Source: Streptomyces actinomycinicus (GTDB lineage Bacteria; Actinomycetota; Actinomycetes; Streptomycetales; Streptomycetaceae). Taken from it: a stretch of 64,000 nucleotides of DNA. Made by a program: the position numbers and the translations under genes. The stretch lies in the NCBI RefSeq assembly GCF_016741775.1, contig NZ_JAERRK010000002.1, positions 310,001-374,000 of the forward strand. Reading direction: 5' to 3'. Below are positions 7,928-17,054 of this stretch, in pieces. The notes below the pieces were generated by a model. The model saw only the letters and a program-made list of their open reading frames with translations, was not told where the DNA came from and ran no database searches. How positions within the stretch are numbered: the stretch's first letter is position 1; each line of letters begins with the position of its first letter.

Positions 7928-9439
7928 ATGACGGATCACGAGCACGCCGCGACGGGTCCGGGACCCGGCACCGGCCCGCGCCCGGCCCCGGGCACCGGGC
8001 CGACGGGTGCCGCGCCCGCCGCGACGGGAAGGACAGGAGCGGCCGGTCCCGGCACCCAAGACCAGAGCCACCACCGCAACCACGATCACACCGGCGCCGG
8101 CACCGGCGCCTCCGCCGACCCCGGCGGCCGGCCCGACGACCGCGAGCAGCGTCAGGACGTCACCGCCGCACCGGACCCGTTCCGGCGCGACCGCCGGTAC
8201 AAGATGATCGCGGGTGTGTGCGCGGGTCTCGGACGGCAGACCGACATGGATCCGGTGATCTTCCGGATCACGCTGGCCGTGCTGTCCGCGACCGGCGGCC
8301 TCGGCCTCATCTTCTACGGCTTCGCCTGGCTCCTCGTGCCGTACGAGGACGAGGAGGAGAACGAACTCCGCAAGCTGTTCACCGGCCGTGTCGACGGCCA
8401 GGCACTGGCCGCCGTCCTGTTCGCCCTGGTCGGCTGCGGGATCTTCCTGACGATGCTGCGGAACGGCGGGGTGCTGGCGTTCTCGGTGGTGCTCTCGCTG
8501 CTGCTCGCCGGCGCCGGGTACTGGTCGCGGCACCGCGGCGCCCCCGACCCGGACCCCCTGACCGCGCAGGCCGCCGCCGACGCGCCCCCGGAGGCCCAGG
8601 CGCCGCCGGTCGTCACCACCTACCCCTCCTGGTGGCGTGACCCGATCGTCAAGGACGGCACCCACGTCGGCGGCACCGGCTATCTGTGGGGACCGGGCGA
8701 CGCCCGGGACCACGACCTCGTCTCGGTCGTCGACGTCGGCGTACCCGCCCCCTGGACGCACCCCGGGTCCGTGCAGCCCCCGCGCCCCGCGCCCCCGAGA
8801 CCGCGCGGCCCGCGCTGGATCGGCGGCTGGGTGTTCCTGCTCGCCCTGCTGGCGGGCGGCCTGGGCACGGGGCTCAGCTGGGACACCCATCCGCTGGGCA
8901 CCAGTCTGCAGACCGGTCTGGCGTGCGCGCTGGCGGTGTTCGGCCTGGGCATCACGCTCAGCGCGTTCCTCGGCCGGACCGGGGCGGGGACGGTGTTCCT
9001 GGCGCTCGTCACGGCGGGCCTCCTGGCCGGGGCGGCGGCGCTCCCGAGGGACATCACCGGCCACTGGCGGGAGCTGTCCTGGAAGCCGGCCGCGGTGACC
9101 CAGGTGCGGTCCGCGTACGACCTGGGCACCGGGCGGGGCACGCTGGACCTGACCCGGGTGCATCCGGCCAGGGGACAGAGGATCGCCACGGACGCCCGGG
9201 TGGGTGCGGGACAGCTGAAGGTGATCGTGCCGGCGGACGTGACCGTGCGCATGAGCATCGACGTGGGGGTGGGCGACATCCGGCTGCCCGGTGACACCAG
9301 AAAGGACGTGGACGTGGAGCCCGGCAGGCACAAGGACGTGACGCTGGCCCCTGCCAAGGGCGTCAAGGACCCCGGAACGCTCGACCTGACGCTCGGTGTC
9401 GGAGTGGGACAGGTGGAGGTCAGCCGTGCTGCGTCATGA
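7928..9439 (+). CDS. PspC-domain membrane protein with LiaF-like C-terminal domain
   Basis: A 503-aa protein. The ATG at 7928 is chosen because upstream in-frame sequence is weak coding. A Gly/Thr/His-rich tail of about 80 residues leads into a PspC domain (about 85-140; YKMIAGVCAGLGRQTDMDPV, then a hydrophobic helix and LLVPYEDEEE). Several more membrane helices follow (about 150-200 and 300-375). The C-terminal 130 residues form a beta-rich domain (TDARVGAGQLKVIVPADVTV, DVGVGDIRLPG, LGVGVGQVEVSRA) resembling the LiaF/DUF2154 domain. In other bacteria LiaF-type proteins hold back the cognate kinase until envelope damage. The divergent kinase/regulator pair makes this the likely partner. The next gene starts inside its last codons. 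Confidence 0.88.
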   Translation: MTDHEHAATGPGPGTGPRPAPGTGPTGAAPAATGRTGAAGPGTQDQSHHRNHDHTGAGTGASADPGGRPDDREQRQDVTAAPDPFRRDRRYKMIAGVCAGLGRQTDMDPVIFRITLAVLSATGGLGLIFYGFAWLLVPYEDEEENELRKLFTGRVDGQALAAVLFALVGCGIFLTMLRNGGVLAFSVVLSLLLAGAGYWSRHRGAPDPDPLTAQAAADAPPEAQAPPVVTTYPSWWRDPIVKDGTHVGGTGYLWGPGDARDHDLVSVVDVGVPAPWTHPGSVQPPRPAPPRPRGPRWIGGWVFLLALLAGGLGTGLSWDTHPLGTSLQTGLACALAVFGLGITLSAFLGRTGAGTVFLALVTAGLLAGAAALPRDITGHWRELSWKPAAVTQVRSAYDLGTGRGTLDLTRVHPARGQRIATDARVGAGQLKVIVPADVTVRMSIDVGVGDIRLPGDTRKDVDVEPGRHKDVTLAPAKGVKDPGTLDLTLGVGVGQVEVSRAAS

Positions 9440-9635
9440 GTTCCAGCCCGGGAAGCTGGTCGCCGGGCTCTTCTTCACGGCCACCGGTGCCCTCTATGCG
9501 GGGGACGCGGGCGGCCTGTGGGAGACACCGTGGTTCGCGGTCGTCCCGCTGATCGTGGGCGGTCTCTGCCTGGCCGGTATGACGGTGGCCCTGACCCGGG
9601 GGATACGCAGACGGGGCGGCGCCGAGCGCGGCTAG
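9426..9635 (+). CDS. Small two-helix membrane protein coupled to the PspC/LiaF-like gene
   Basis: A 69-aa protein starting at the GTG at 9426, behind GGTGGAGGT at 9412-9420. It overlaps the preceding gene by 14 bp, so translation is coupled. Two hydrophobic segments are visible, about 9-25 (LVAGLFFTATGALYAG) and 33-58 (TPWFAVVPLIVGGLCLAGMTVAL), and the tail is basic (RGIRRRGG). The function is unknown. By position it is a likely accessory of the PspC/LiaF-like protein. Its TAG stop overlaps the stop of the convergent DoxX gene in a shared CTAG. Confidence 0.8.
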   Translation: MLRHEFQPGKLVAGLFFTATGALYAGDAGGLWETPWFAVVPLIVGGLCLAGMTVALTRGIRRRGGAERG

Positions 9636-10159
9636 CGGTAGCCGTCGGCCCTCTGCCGCCGGGACCGCCAGGCGGCGTCCAGGGAGAGGTAGGGGGCGCC
9701 GGCGAGGACCAAGGGGAGCCAGGCCATCAGGTAGGCGAGGTCGTTGCCGTAGTAGTAGGGGGCGGTCGCCCAGCTCACCGTCAGCCAGAGGCTGAGCGAG
9801 ATCAGCGCGCCACCGAGCGCGGCCAGCCGGCCCAGCAGACCGAGCAGCGTGCCGATGCCGACGGCCAGCTCACCGAGGGCGACGGCGTAGCCGAAGCCGA
9901 CCGGGCTCTTCAGGGCGAGGTCGACCAGGGCCGGGATGGCGGCGGAGTCACGGGCCGCGCGCATGGTGTCGCCGATCGAGCCGGCGCCGCCGGACTGCAT
10001 GAACGCGCTGTCGGTGAGTTTGTCGAGGCCGGCGTAGATGAAGGTGACACCGAGGAAGACGCGCAGCGGAAGCAGGGCGTAGTGGGCCGCGGTGTCCCGC
10101 CAGGTGCGGGGACCGTCCAGCCGGCTGGAGTGCACATCCGTTCGCATGCCATGAGTCAT
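9632..10159 (-). CDS. DoxX family membrane protein
   Basis: A 175-aa protein starting at the ATG at 10159 (MTHGMRTDVHSSR), with GAGAGGTGG about 10 nt upstream. The DoxX signature LLPLRVFLGVTFIYAGLDKL is at about 28-47, followed by GYAVALGELAVGIGTLLGLLGRLAALGG and two more hydrophobic segments, giving four helices. DoxX proteins are quinone-linked or redox-associated membrane proteins; in mycobacteria one works with a superoxide dismutase complex. The substrate cannot be read here. It lies convergent with the PspC-associated small gene, with overlapping stop codons. Confidence 0.87.
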   Translation of the reverse strand: MTHGMRTDVHSSRLDGPRTWRDTAAHYALLPLRVFLGVTFIYAGLDKLTDSAFMQSGGAGSIGDTMRAARDSAAIPALVDLALKSPVGFGYAVALGELAVGIGTLLGLLGRLAALGGALISLSLWLTVSWATAPYYYGNDLAYLMAWLPLVLAGAPYLSLDAAWRSRRQRADGYR

Positions 10160-10264
10160 CGCTGCCAGCCACCTCTCGCCCGCCGTGCCGCCCTCACTTG
10201 ACGATACGTATGACGCAGGGGGCCCGTTCAATCCTCTCCGGGCCGATTTTCCGGATTTCGGTCC

Positions 10265-10321
10265 TCAGGAGAACGAAGGGGGTGAGCGCGACCTTCAGGA
10301 GAACGAAGGGGGTGAGTGCGA
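10265..10321 (+). repeat. Tandem 30-bp duplication carrying a ribosome-binding-site-like block
   Basis: Two adjacent copies at 10265-10294 and 10295-10321 share 26 of 27 bases. Each contains AGGAGAACGAAGGGGGTGAG, that is, a Shine-Dalgarno-like AGGAG or GAAGGGGG followed by GTG. The GTGs at 10282 and 10312 are in the same frame and continue to 10524, giving a Cys-containing start (MRCRVCGQ after the ATG at 10321). That frame runs antisense into the gene at 10382, so a product is doubtful. Confidence 0.7.
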
Positions 10322-10381
10322 TGAGGTGCAGGGTGTGCGGTCAGGCGTCCGGTGCGAGGGCGCCGTGCTCTCCCCAGCCGG

Positions 10382-11662
10382 TCACTCCGTCACCTGGACC
10401 GTGTACCGGTTGGTCGCCACTCCGGCGGCGGTCACCACCTGGACCTCCACCGCGCCGGGCTCGACGTCGGCCGGTACGGGGACGGTCAGGGTGGTGTTCG
10501 TGGGGTTGCGGAAGCCGCCGGTGACGGGGACCAGGGGGACGTGGACGTCGACCGCGCCGATGCGGACGACCATCCGGGAGAGATGGTCGGCGGTCTGGGC
10601 GCCGGGCGGGACGAAGGCGGTGCCGCGGATCTCGATGTCGTCACCGGTGCGGATGGGGCCGTCCAGGTCGCCGGGTTCGCGGGCGCGGACCACGGAGAGG
10701 ATCAGCGGCCGGCCGCCCTCGGCGTACTTGCCCGCCAGGTAGGTCGCGGCGGAGATCAGTGTGACGACGGCCAGCCCCCAGGGCAGGTCGGGCAGCTGGT
10801 CGGGGCGGCGGGCAAGCCGTACGGCGGCGAACAGCAGGGCGACGGCGCTGATGGCGACGTACTGGATGTCGGCGAAGGCGCCCCGGCCGGAGTCGTCGGT
10901 GAGCAGGTCGGCGGCGCGCGGCCGGTGGGCCGGCACCTTCTGCAGCCGTTGGCCGAGGACGCGCAGGCCCACCACGCGGCGGACCAGCACGGCGATGCCG
11001 CACACCACGGCGAGGACGGTCACCACGCCCGCGCCGCGCGCGAAATCGAGGCCCGAGATCAGGGCATCGCGTTCGGCGTGGTCGGAGGCGGCGGCCAGGC
11101 GGGCGGCCAGCAGCAGGACGGCGTAACCGACGAACAGCACCCAGCAGGCAGCCACGGTACGGGAGGTGGACATGCGGTTGTCCTCGCCGATCACCGGTGC
11201 GAGCGCTCCGCCGCGCGTCCGGTGGAGGACGCAGGCGGCGGTCAGGACGGCGGCGACGGCGAGCGCGGCGAGCAGGGCCGCGGTGCGGGCGCCGGTCCAG
11301 CCCGTGCCGATCGCGGTGAGTGCCTCGGCGAGCAGCAGCGCGACGACCATGGCCCACACCGCGCACACCGTCCGCAGCCACAGCCCGGTGAGCCGGGCCG
11401 CGCCCTCGGCCCGGCCGCGTTCGGCGACGGTCTCGGCCCGCTGGGTCAGTTCCTCGGAGACCCACTGGCGGGACGCCGAGGCCGAATGGCCCACGGCCGT
11501 CGGCAACCCCTGGCCGGCCGCGAACTCGTCACGCCGGCGCAGGAACGCGGCGACGGCCCGCCGGTGTCCTTCACGGGCGCCGTGCGGGCAGTCCCCGCAG
11601 GTGCAGCCGCCCTCGTGGACGCCCTCGGCACCCGCGTGCCCTCTCGCCTCCTGCACCGCCAC
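10382..11662 (-). CDS. Membrane protein with Cys-rich N-terminus and IPT-like C-terminal domain
   Basis: A 426-aa protein of unknown role. The N-terminus has CTCGDCPHG (residues 20-28), a possible metal-binding Cys cluster. The body has several strong hydrophobic segments (WLRTVCAVWAMVVALLLAEAL, AALLAALAVAAVLTAACVL, VAACWVLFVGYAVLLLAARL, VVTVLAVVCGIAVLV and others). The last 110 residues are beta-rich (IEIRGTAFVPPGAQ, VDVHVPLVPVTGGF, VTAAGVATNRYTVQV), like an IPT/TIG immunoglobulin-like fold. The GTG at 11662 is the most upstream start and is uncertain; the GTG two codons on is equally possible. It stands alone between the DoxX and DUF4429-like genes. Confidence 0.75.
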   Translation of the reverse strand: MAVQEARGHAGAEGVHEGGCTCGDCPHGAREGHRRAVAAFLRRRDEFAAGQGLPTAVGHSASASRQWVSEELTQRAETVAERGRAEGAARLTGLWLRTVCAVWAMVVALLLAEALTAIGTGWTGARTAALLAALAVAAVLTAACVLHRTRGGALAPVIGEDNRMSTSRTVAACWVLFVGYAVLLLAARLAAASDHAERDALISGLDFARGAGVVTVLAVVCGIAVLVRRVVGLRVLGQRLQKVPAHRPRAADLLTDDSGRGAFADIQYVAISAVALLFAAVRLARRPDQLPDLPWGLAVVTLISAATYLAGKYAEGGRPLILSVVRAREPGDLDGPIRTGDDIEIRGTAFVPPGAQTADHLSRMVVRIGAVDVHVPLVPVTGGFRNPTNTTLTVPVPADVEPGAVEVQVVTAAGVATNRYTVQVTE

Positions 11663-11847
11663 GCCCGCCGCCCGCCTTCCCCACGACCTGCCGATCGGGC
11701 CGGCATCCGCAGTGCGTACGACGGCCAGACAACTCCCCGGTGATGACAGCGAATTGTGCCCTACAACAGGGCCTCGGGGGCGAGCCGGTCAGGGCCGTTC
11801 GGGTGAAGCGAGGTCCGTCGTGTTGACCCGGCTGCGAGAATTCCCGT

Positions 11848-12735
11848 ATGGCCGAGATCATCCAGCGGGACGGGACCTGGGCCTTCGACGGCAGCACGAT
11901 CCGGATCACCCCCGGACTGCACCGCTCCGTGCCGCTGTTCCGGCAGACCTACGGGGAGATCGCCGTACCGCTGGAGGCGGTCTCGGGTGTGGTCCACGAG
12001 CCGGAGCGCAAGCGGGGCCGGCTGCGGTTGTGGCTGCGCGAGGGCGCCGATCCGCTGCTGCAGGCCACCGGGGGCCGGCTGCCGGACGCGGCCGACCCGT
12101 ACCGGCTGGCGGTGGACACGGACCGGTCGGGGGTCGCGGAGTACGTCGCCGAGGAGATCCGGCATGCGCTGCTCCTGGACCAGGTGCCCAGGGAGCCGAC
12201 GGCCGGCTATCTGCTGCCGGGGCCGCCGGTGCCGGTGTCGGTGCGGTCCTCCGACGGCACGGTGTCCTTCGACGGCAGCCGGGTGCGGATCGACTGGGCC
12301 GACACCTCCGACCGGGTCAAGCGCGCGACGGGCCCGCGGATCATGGCGCTCGGGGATCTGGTGCAGGTGGAGTGGCTGCCCAACACCGGGTCGGGGGACG
12401 GCTCTCTGCGGTTCGTGACGCGGGAGACGATGTTCTCCAAGCTGCCGCCCGAGCGGGACCCCTACACCCTGGACCTGTGGGGCAGTGTGCGGCGCGATCT
12501 GCTGACCGCGCTGGTCGCGGCGGCCGTCACCGCCCGGCTGCCGCATCCCTCCACCGGCGAGGGAGGCGCGTGCGACGGCCGGGATGGGAGCGCGCCCCTC
12601 GTCCCGGCGCAGGCCCACCACCACGACGTACTGCTGCGCCGGCTGCGGGAGCTGGGAGAGCTGCACCGGGACGGGGTGCTCACGGACGAGGAGTTCGCGA
12701 GGACGAAGGCGGTGGTGCTCAGGGGGTTCAGCTGA
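11848..12735 (+). CDS. DUF4429-like protein with C-terminal SHOCT-type motif
   Basis: A 295-aa soluble protein. Two related halves each begin with a [TV]-x-F-D-G-S-x-[IV]-R-I segment (WAFDGSTIRITPG at about 12-24 and VSFDGSRVRIDWA at about 139-151). This duplicated beta-rich arrangement is typical of DUF4429. The C-terminus (LLRRLRELGELHRDGVLTDEEFARTKAVVL) is a SHOCT motif, a short helical hairpin found at the ends of many actinobacterial proteins and often linked to oligomerisation. The function is not established. The ATG at 11848 has no clear ribosome binding site. The 3' end overlaps the convergent aldolase gene by 8 bp. Confidence 0.85.
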   Translation: MAEIIQRDGTWAFDGSTIRITPGLHRSVPLFRQTYGEIAVPLEAVSGVVHEPERKRGRLRLWLREGADPLLQATGGRLPDAADPYRLAVDTDRSGVAEYVAEEIRHALLLDQVPREPTAGYLLPGPPVPVSVRSSDGTVSFDGSRVRIDWADTSDRVKRATGPRIMALGDLVQVEWLPNTGSGDGSLRFVTRETMFSKLPPERDPYTLDLWGSVRRDLLTALVAAAVTARLPHPSTGEGGACDGRDGSAPLVPAQAHHHDVLLRRLRELGELHRDGVLTDEEFARTKAVVLRGFS

Positions 12736-13522
12736 GGAGGTCCGGTTCGGTGCGGCTGATGTCCTGCCAGAGCGGCTGGTAGTTGATCCAGGCCACCAGG
12801 TCCCCGCCGAGCTGTTCGCGGGTGGCGACGGCCTGTTTGTGGTCGATGAGCACCGGCCGGCCCGCCGCCTTCGCCAGCAGCTGCACCTGGCAGGAGCGTT
12901 CCAGGGAGAGGAACCACCAGGCCGCCGCGTCGACCGAGTCACCGACGGTGAGGAGCCCGTGGTTGCGCAGCACGAGTGCCTTGCGGGAGCCCAGGGCGGT
13001 GGCGATCCGGCGGCCCTCCTCGGCGTCGACGGTGACGCCGCTGTAGGCGTCGTACAGGGCCAGGTCCTCGTAGAAGGCGCAGCTCTCCTGAGTGATCGGG
13101 TCGATGAGGTCGCCGAGGGCGGCGAGGGCGCGGCCGTGCACGGAGTGGCAGTGGGCGACGGCGACGACGTCGGGGCGGGCGGCGTGGACCTGGGCGTGCA
13201 CGGTGAACGCGGCCTGGTTGACGTGGTAGCGGCCCTCGACGACCTGCCCGTCCTTGTTGGCGAGGACGAGGTCGCCGACCGTGACGTGCCGGAACGGCAT
13301 CCCGAACGGGTTGACCCAGAAGCAGTCGCTGAACTCCGGGTCCCGGGCCGTGATGTGGCCGGACACTCCGTCCTCGAGGCCGGCCCGTCCGAACACCCGC
13401 AGGGCGCCTGCGAGCCGCTCCTTGCGGTGCCGGCGTTCGTCCTCGACCGAGTCGTGCATCGGCGGCATGGCGAACTGCAGCTGGTCCGTCGGCAGCGGCA
13501 GGGGCGGGGTGGGCCCGTGCAT
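12728..13522 (-). CDS. Class II aldolase/adducin family protein
   Basis: A 264-aa putative zinc-dependent aldolase or decarboxylase of the fuculose-phosphate aldolase fold. The metal site is visible as HCHSVHGRA (about 123-131) and the later RNHGLLTVG (about 181-189). GVSGHITARDPE (about 53-64) is the substrate or phosphate loop and WVNPFGMPF matches the family. The substrate cannot be inferred. The ATG at 13522 is followed by a short Pro-rich tail. It is divergent from a flavin-binding protein gene, with a perfect inverted repeat between them. The length is normal. Confidence 0.9.
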   Translation of the reverse strand: MHGPTPPLPLPTDQLQFAMPPMHDSVEDERRHRKERLAGALRVFGRAGLEDGVSGHITARDPEFSDCFWVNPFGMPFRHVTVGDLVLANKDGQVVEGRYHVNQAAFTVHAQVHAARPDVVAVAHCHSVHGRALAALGDLIDPITQESCAFYEDLALYDAYSGVTVDAEEGRRIATALGSRKALVLRNHGLLTVGDSVDAAAWWFLSLERSCQVQLLAKAAGRPVLIDHKQAVATREQLGGDLVAWINYQPLWQDISRTEPDLLS

Positions 13523-13629
13523 AGGTCCTCCAGCGGGGGAATGGTCGTACGGGCCGGAAGTTACCGCCGGTCAGCGCAAAAGGGCAGAGCTGTTCCGTGA
13601 AGATGACGTTCACCGCGGACACGGGCAGC

Positions 13630-13658
13630 GGATACCCGACAGGGGATGTCGGGTATCC
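13630..13658. promoter_or_regulatory. Perfect 12-bp inverted repeat between divergent genes
   Basis: The left arm GGATACCCGACA (13630-13641) and right arm TGTCGGGTATCC (13647-13658) are perfect complements around a 5-bp GGGGA spacer. It ends 17 bp before the ATG at 13676 and lies 108 bp upstream of the aldolase start. It is either an operator for the divergent pair or an RNA hairpin at the translation start of the flavin-binding protein. No known regulator consensus was recognised. Confidence 0.6.
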
Positions 13659-13675
13659 CGGTGAGACTGGCGCGC

Positions 13676-14143
13676 ATGAACTGGGCAGACTTCGCCACCG
13701 CCGCACCCGGCCTGGCACAGATCACCGGACAGCGGTTCGGCGCCTTCCGTCACCATGTCCTCGCCACCCTCCGCAGGGACGGCTCCCCGCGCACCTCCGG
13801 TCTCGAGGTGCGCATCCTGGACGGCGAGCTGTGGCTCGGCATGATGCCGAGGTCCCTCAAGGCCCTCGACCTGCGCCGTGACCCGCGCTTCACGCTCCAG
13901 GCGAACCCCGGCGGGGACACGGCGATGTCCGGCGGGGACGTGCGGGTCGCGGGGCGGGCGTACGAGGCCGGGGACGGGGAGGCCAGGGCCGCGTACGTGA
14001 AAGAGGTGGAACCGCCGCAGCCGTTCCACCTCTTCCGCACCGAGCTGACGGAGGTCGTACGGACCTGCGTCGAGGACGACAGGTATCTCGTCGTCCAGGT
14101 CTGGAAGCCCGGAGAGCCGGTGCGCACTCTCAGACGGACCTAG
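13676..14143 (+). CDS. Pyridoxamine 5'-phosphate oxidase-like flavin/F420-binding protein
   Basis: A 155-aa split-barrel protein. The ATG at 13676 gives MNWADFATAAPGL. The fold signature HHVLATLRRDGSPRTSGLEV (about 22-41) followed by GELWLGMMPRSLKALDLRRDP (about 47-67) is that of PNPOx-like proteins binding FMN or F420. The C-terminal strands (YLVVQVWKPGEPVRTL) complete the barrel. The exact substrate is unknown; in actinobacteria many relatives are F420- or heme-linked reductases. It sits alone between the aldolase and guaA and is convergent with guaA, 6 bp away. Confidence 0.86.
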   Translation: MNWADFATAAPGLAQITGQRFGAFRHHVLATLRRDGSPRTSGLEVRILDGELWLGMMPRSLKALDLRRDPRFTLQANPGGDTAMSGGDVRVAGRAYEAGDGEARAAYVKEVEPPQPFHLFRTELTEVVRTCVEDDRYLVVQVWKPGEPVRTLRRT

Positions 14144-14149
14144 GGGGGA

Positions 14150-15730
<1,581 letters not shown>

Positions 15731-15828
15731 GGGGTGCCTTCTGGTGGTCGGGCGGGGGTCTGTGCTACCGAGTCTAACGGTGCCGACGGCAGGGCTTCCT
15801 CTGAAGTTCGCCGTGGCATACTGGCGCC

Positions 15829-15900
15829 ATGCTCAAGCACTCGACCTTCGTCTTTACCTATGGCACCCGGCCCGCCGGCTGCCATGGTCGTGCTGCTTGA
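15829..15900 (+). CDS. Leader peptide for chorismate mutase attenuation (Phe/Phe/Tyr-rich)
   Basis: A 23-codon frame, ATG at 15829 and TGA at 15898. The peptide begins [11 protein letters not shown], so three aromatic codons (Phe7, Phe9, Tyr11) fall within five codons. A GC-rich terminator hairpin follows 22 bp after the stop, and the next gene is chorismate mutase, which commits chorismate to Phe and Tyr. This is the classical arrangement of transcription attenuation. No Shine-Dalgarno is visible; a possible -10 (CATACT, near 15817-15822) is close enough for a leaderless or near-leaderless transcript, which is inference. Confidence 0.72.
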   Translation: MLKHSTFVFTYGTRPAGCHGRAA

Positions 15901-15921
15901 GCGAACGCCAAGCGACTTCCC

Positions 15922-15954
15922 AGGCGCCCCGGGCCGACAAGGCCCGGGGCGCCT
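15922..15954 (+). terminator. Attenuator terminator before chorismate mutase
   Basis: AGGCGCCCCGGGCC (15922-15935) pairs perfectly with GGCCCGGGGCGCCT (15941-15954) around the loop GACAA, and GTCGTTTT follows. It has the form of an intrinsic terminator and lies between the aromatic leader peptide and the structural gene. CGGCCC inside the leader-peptide frame (about 15868-15873) can pair with GGGCCG of the left arm and could serve as part of an antiterminator. Confidence 0.78.
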
Positions 15955-16022
15955 GTCGTTTTCCGGGTTCTGTCGTTCCAGGGCATCCACCTCCGATCAA
16001 GCGACCCATCCAGGAGCCCGAC

Positions 16023-16388
16023 GTGACCACCACCGCCACGGAAGCGACCACCACCCCGGAAGCGACCGTCCCGCCGAAGCCGGCCGCCACCGCCGAGCCG
16101 ACCGGCACTCCGAAGGCGGCCACCTCCCCGAAGGCGGCCACCTCCCCGGAGGCGGCCATCGCCGACGCCCGTGAGCGCATCGACGCGCTGGACGACCGGA
16201 TCATCGGTCTCATCCAGGAACGGATGGCCGTCTCCGCCGTCGTCCAGCAGACCCGTCTCGCCTCCGGCGGCCGGCGCGTGCACCTGTCCCGCGAGATGGA
16301 GATCCTCGGCCGCTACCGTGACGCCCTCGGCAGGCCCGGCACCGGCCTCGCCATGACGCTGCTGGAGCTGTGCCGGGGTCGCATCTGA
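16023..16388 (+). CDS. Chorismate mutase, AroQ class, with low-complexity N-terminal tail
   Basis: A 121-aa enzyme converting chorismate to prephenate for Phe and Tyr synthesis. The GTG at 16023 has AGGAG about 8 nt upstream. The first ~45 residues are a Thr/Ala/Pro tail containing the repeat KAATSPKAATSPEA. The all-helical AroQ domain follows: IADARERIDALDDRIIGLIQ (helix 1), ERMAVSAVVQQTRLASGG, and VHLSREMEILGRYRDALG (helix 2), with the conserved Arg, Lys/Gln and Glu positions. There is no prephenate dehydratase or dehydrogenase fusion. Regulation by the attenuator directly upstream is strongly suggested. Confidence 0.9.
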   Translation: MTTTATEATTTPEATVPPKPAATAEPTGTPKAATSPKAATSPEAAIADARERIDALDDRIIGLIQERMAVSAVVQQTRLASGGRRVHLSREMEILGRYRDALGRPGTGLAMTLLELCRGRI

Positions 16389-16952
16389 GTTCGGACCAGC
16401 TCTCACCCGTACGGCGCGTGACCGGCCCGCGCACCGCTTCGTTGAGGGGGATGTCCGTGCCAGCCAGGGGCGGGCCCGAAGAACCACGCGTGGCTCGCTG
16501 GGGCGATGAGACGTACGGGTCGTGCCGTACGTCGTGGGACCTCGCCCCGGAAAAGTGACCGGACGGCAGGGGACAGCAGCCCGGTCACCCAAGAGAACGG
16601 CCGGCTCCGGGGACGCCCGGGGCCGGCCGGCGGAAAACTGCACATGGCCAGGTCGAGACCGCCCACCACAGGGCGCACGAACAAGCGGCGCAACCCCCCG
16701 GCGCCGCTCCCTGGCACCGGCGCTGCCCTGACGCCGGTGCTGACCGGAAGAAGGGCCCCGCGGTCTCTCCGTCCCGCGGGGCCCTTCGTCACGCCCATGA
16801 GATGACACCCCACCACTCGAGCGTGACCCACGTCACACGAATATCCCGGACATCCGGAGCAACCCTTCTCGCTTTTCGCTGATCAAACCTGCCGGATCAA
16901 GAAAAGCGGTGAGAGGGACCTGCCTTCGGAGGGGGATGCAGGTCCCTCGGTA
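16389..16952. other. Region without a confident gene after chorismate mutase
   Basis: Two short plus-strand frames are the only candidates: 16452-16558 (35 aa, ATG behind GAGGGGG) and a basic Arg/Pro-rich frame from 16644. Neither matches a family and both could be chance. A strong hairpin lies at 16751-16786. Two further inverted repeats occur near 16870-16907 (CGCTTTT/AAAAGCG) and at 16914-16923/16938-16947 (AGGGACCTGC/GCAGGTCCCT). These would also act as terminators for the oxidoreductase transcribed leftwards. A non-coding RNA ending at 16786 is possible but unproven. Confidence 0.45.
16751..16786 (+). terminator. Intrinsic-terminator-like hairpin
   Basis: AAGGGCCCCGCGG (16751-16763) pairs perfectly with CCGCGGGGCCCTT (16774-16786) around a 10-nt loop. 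The first bases after it are CGTCACG, so there is no U-tract, as is usual in Streptomyces. It lies 360 bp past the chorismate mutase stop. Confidence 0.65.
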
Positions 16953-17054
16953 CCGTCCCGGTCCCTCACCTCGTCGAGTGCCGTCCCGGTCCCTCACCTC
17001 GTCGAGTGCCGTCCCGGTCCCTCACCTCGTCGAGTGCCGTCCCGGTCCCTCACT
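16953..17054. repeat. 28-bp tandem repeat, 3.6 copies, overlapping the GMC oxidoreductase stop codon
   Basis: Identical 28-bp units lie at 16953-16980, 16981-17008 and 17009-17036, followed by an 18-bp partial copy at 17037-17054. The core is GGTCCCTCACCTCGTCGAG. The oxidoreductase stop codon (complement of TCA at 17050-17052) is inside the partial copy, so the array looks like repeated duplication of sequence at the gene's 3' end. There are no unique spacers, so it is not CRISPR. Confidence 0.92.

Noticed and set aside
16452..16558. 35-aa plus-strand frame after chorismate mutase
   Set aside because: Has a modest ribosome-binding-like GAGGGGG but no motif, no coupling to a neighbour and unremarkable composition.
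16953..17054. Possible CRISPR array (28-bp direct repeats)
   Set aside because: Copies are directly adjacent with no spacers, there are no cas genes, and the last copy overlaps a stop codon.
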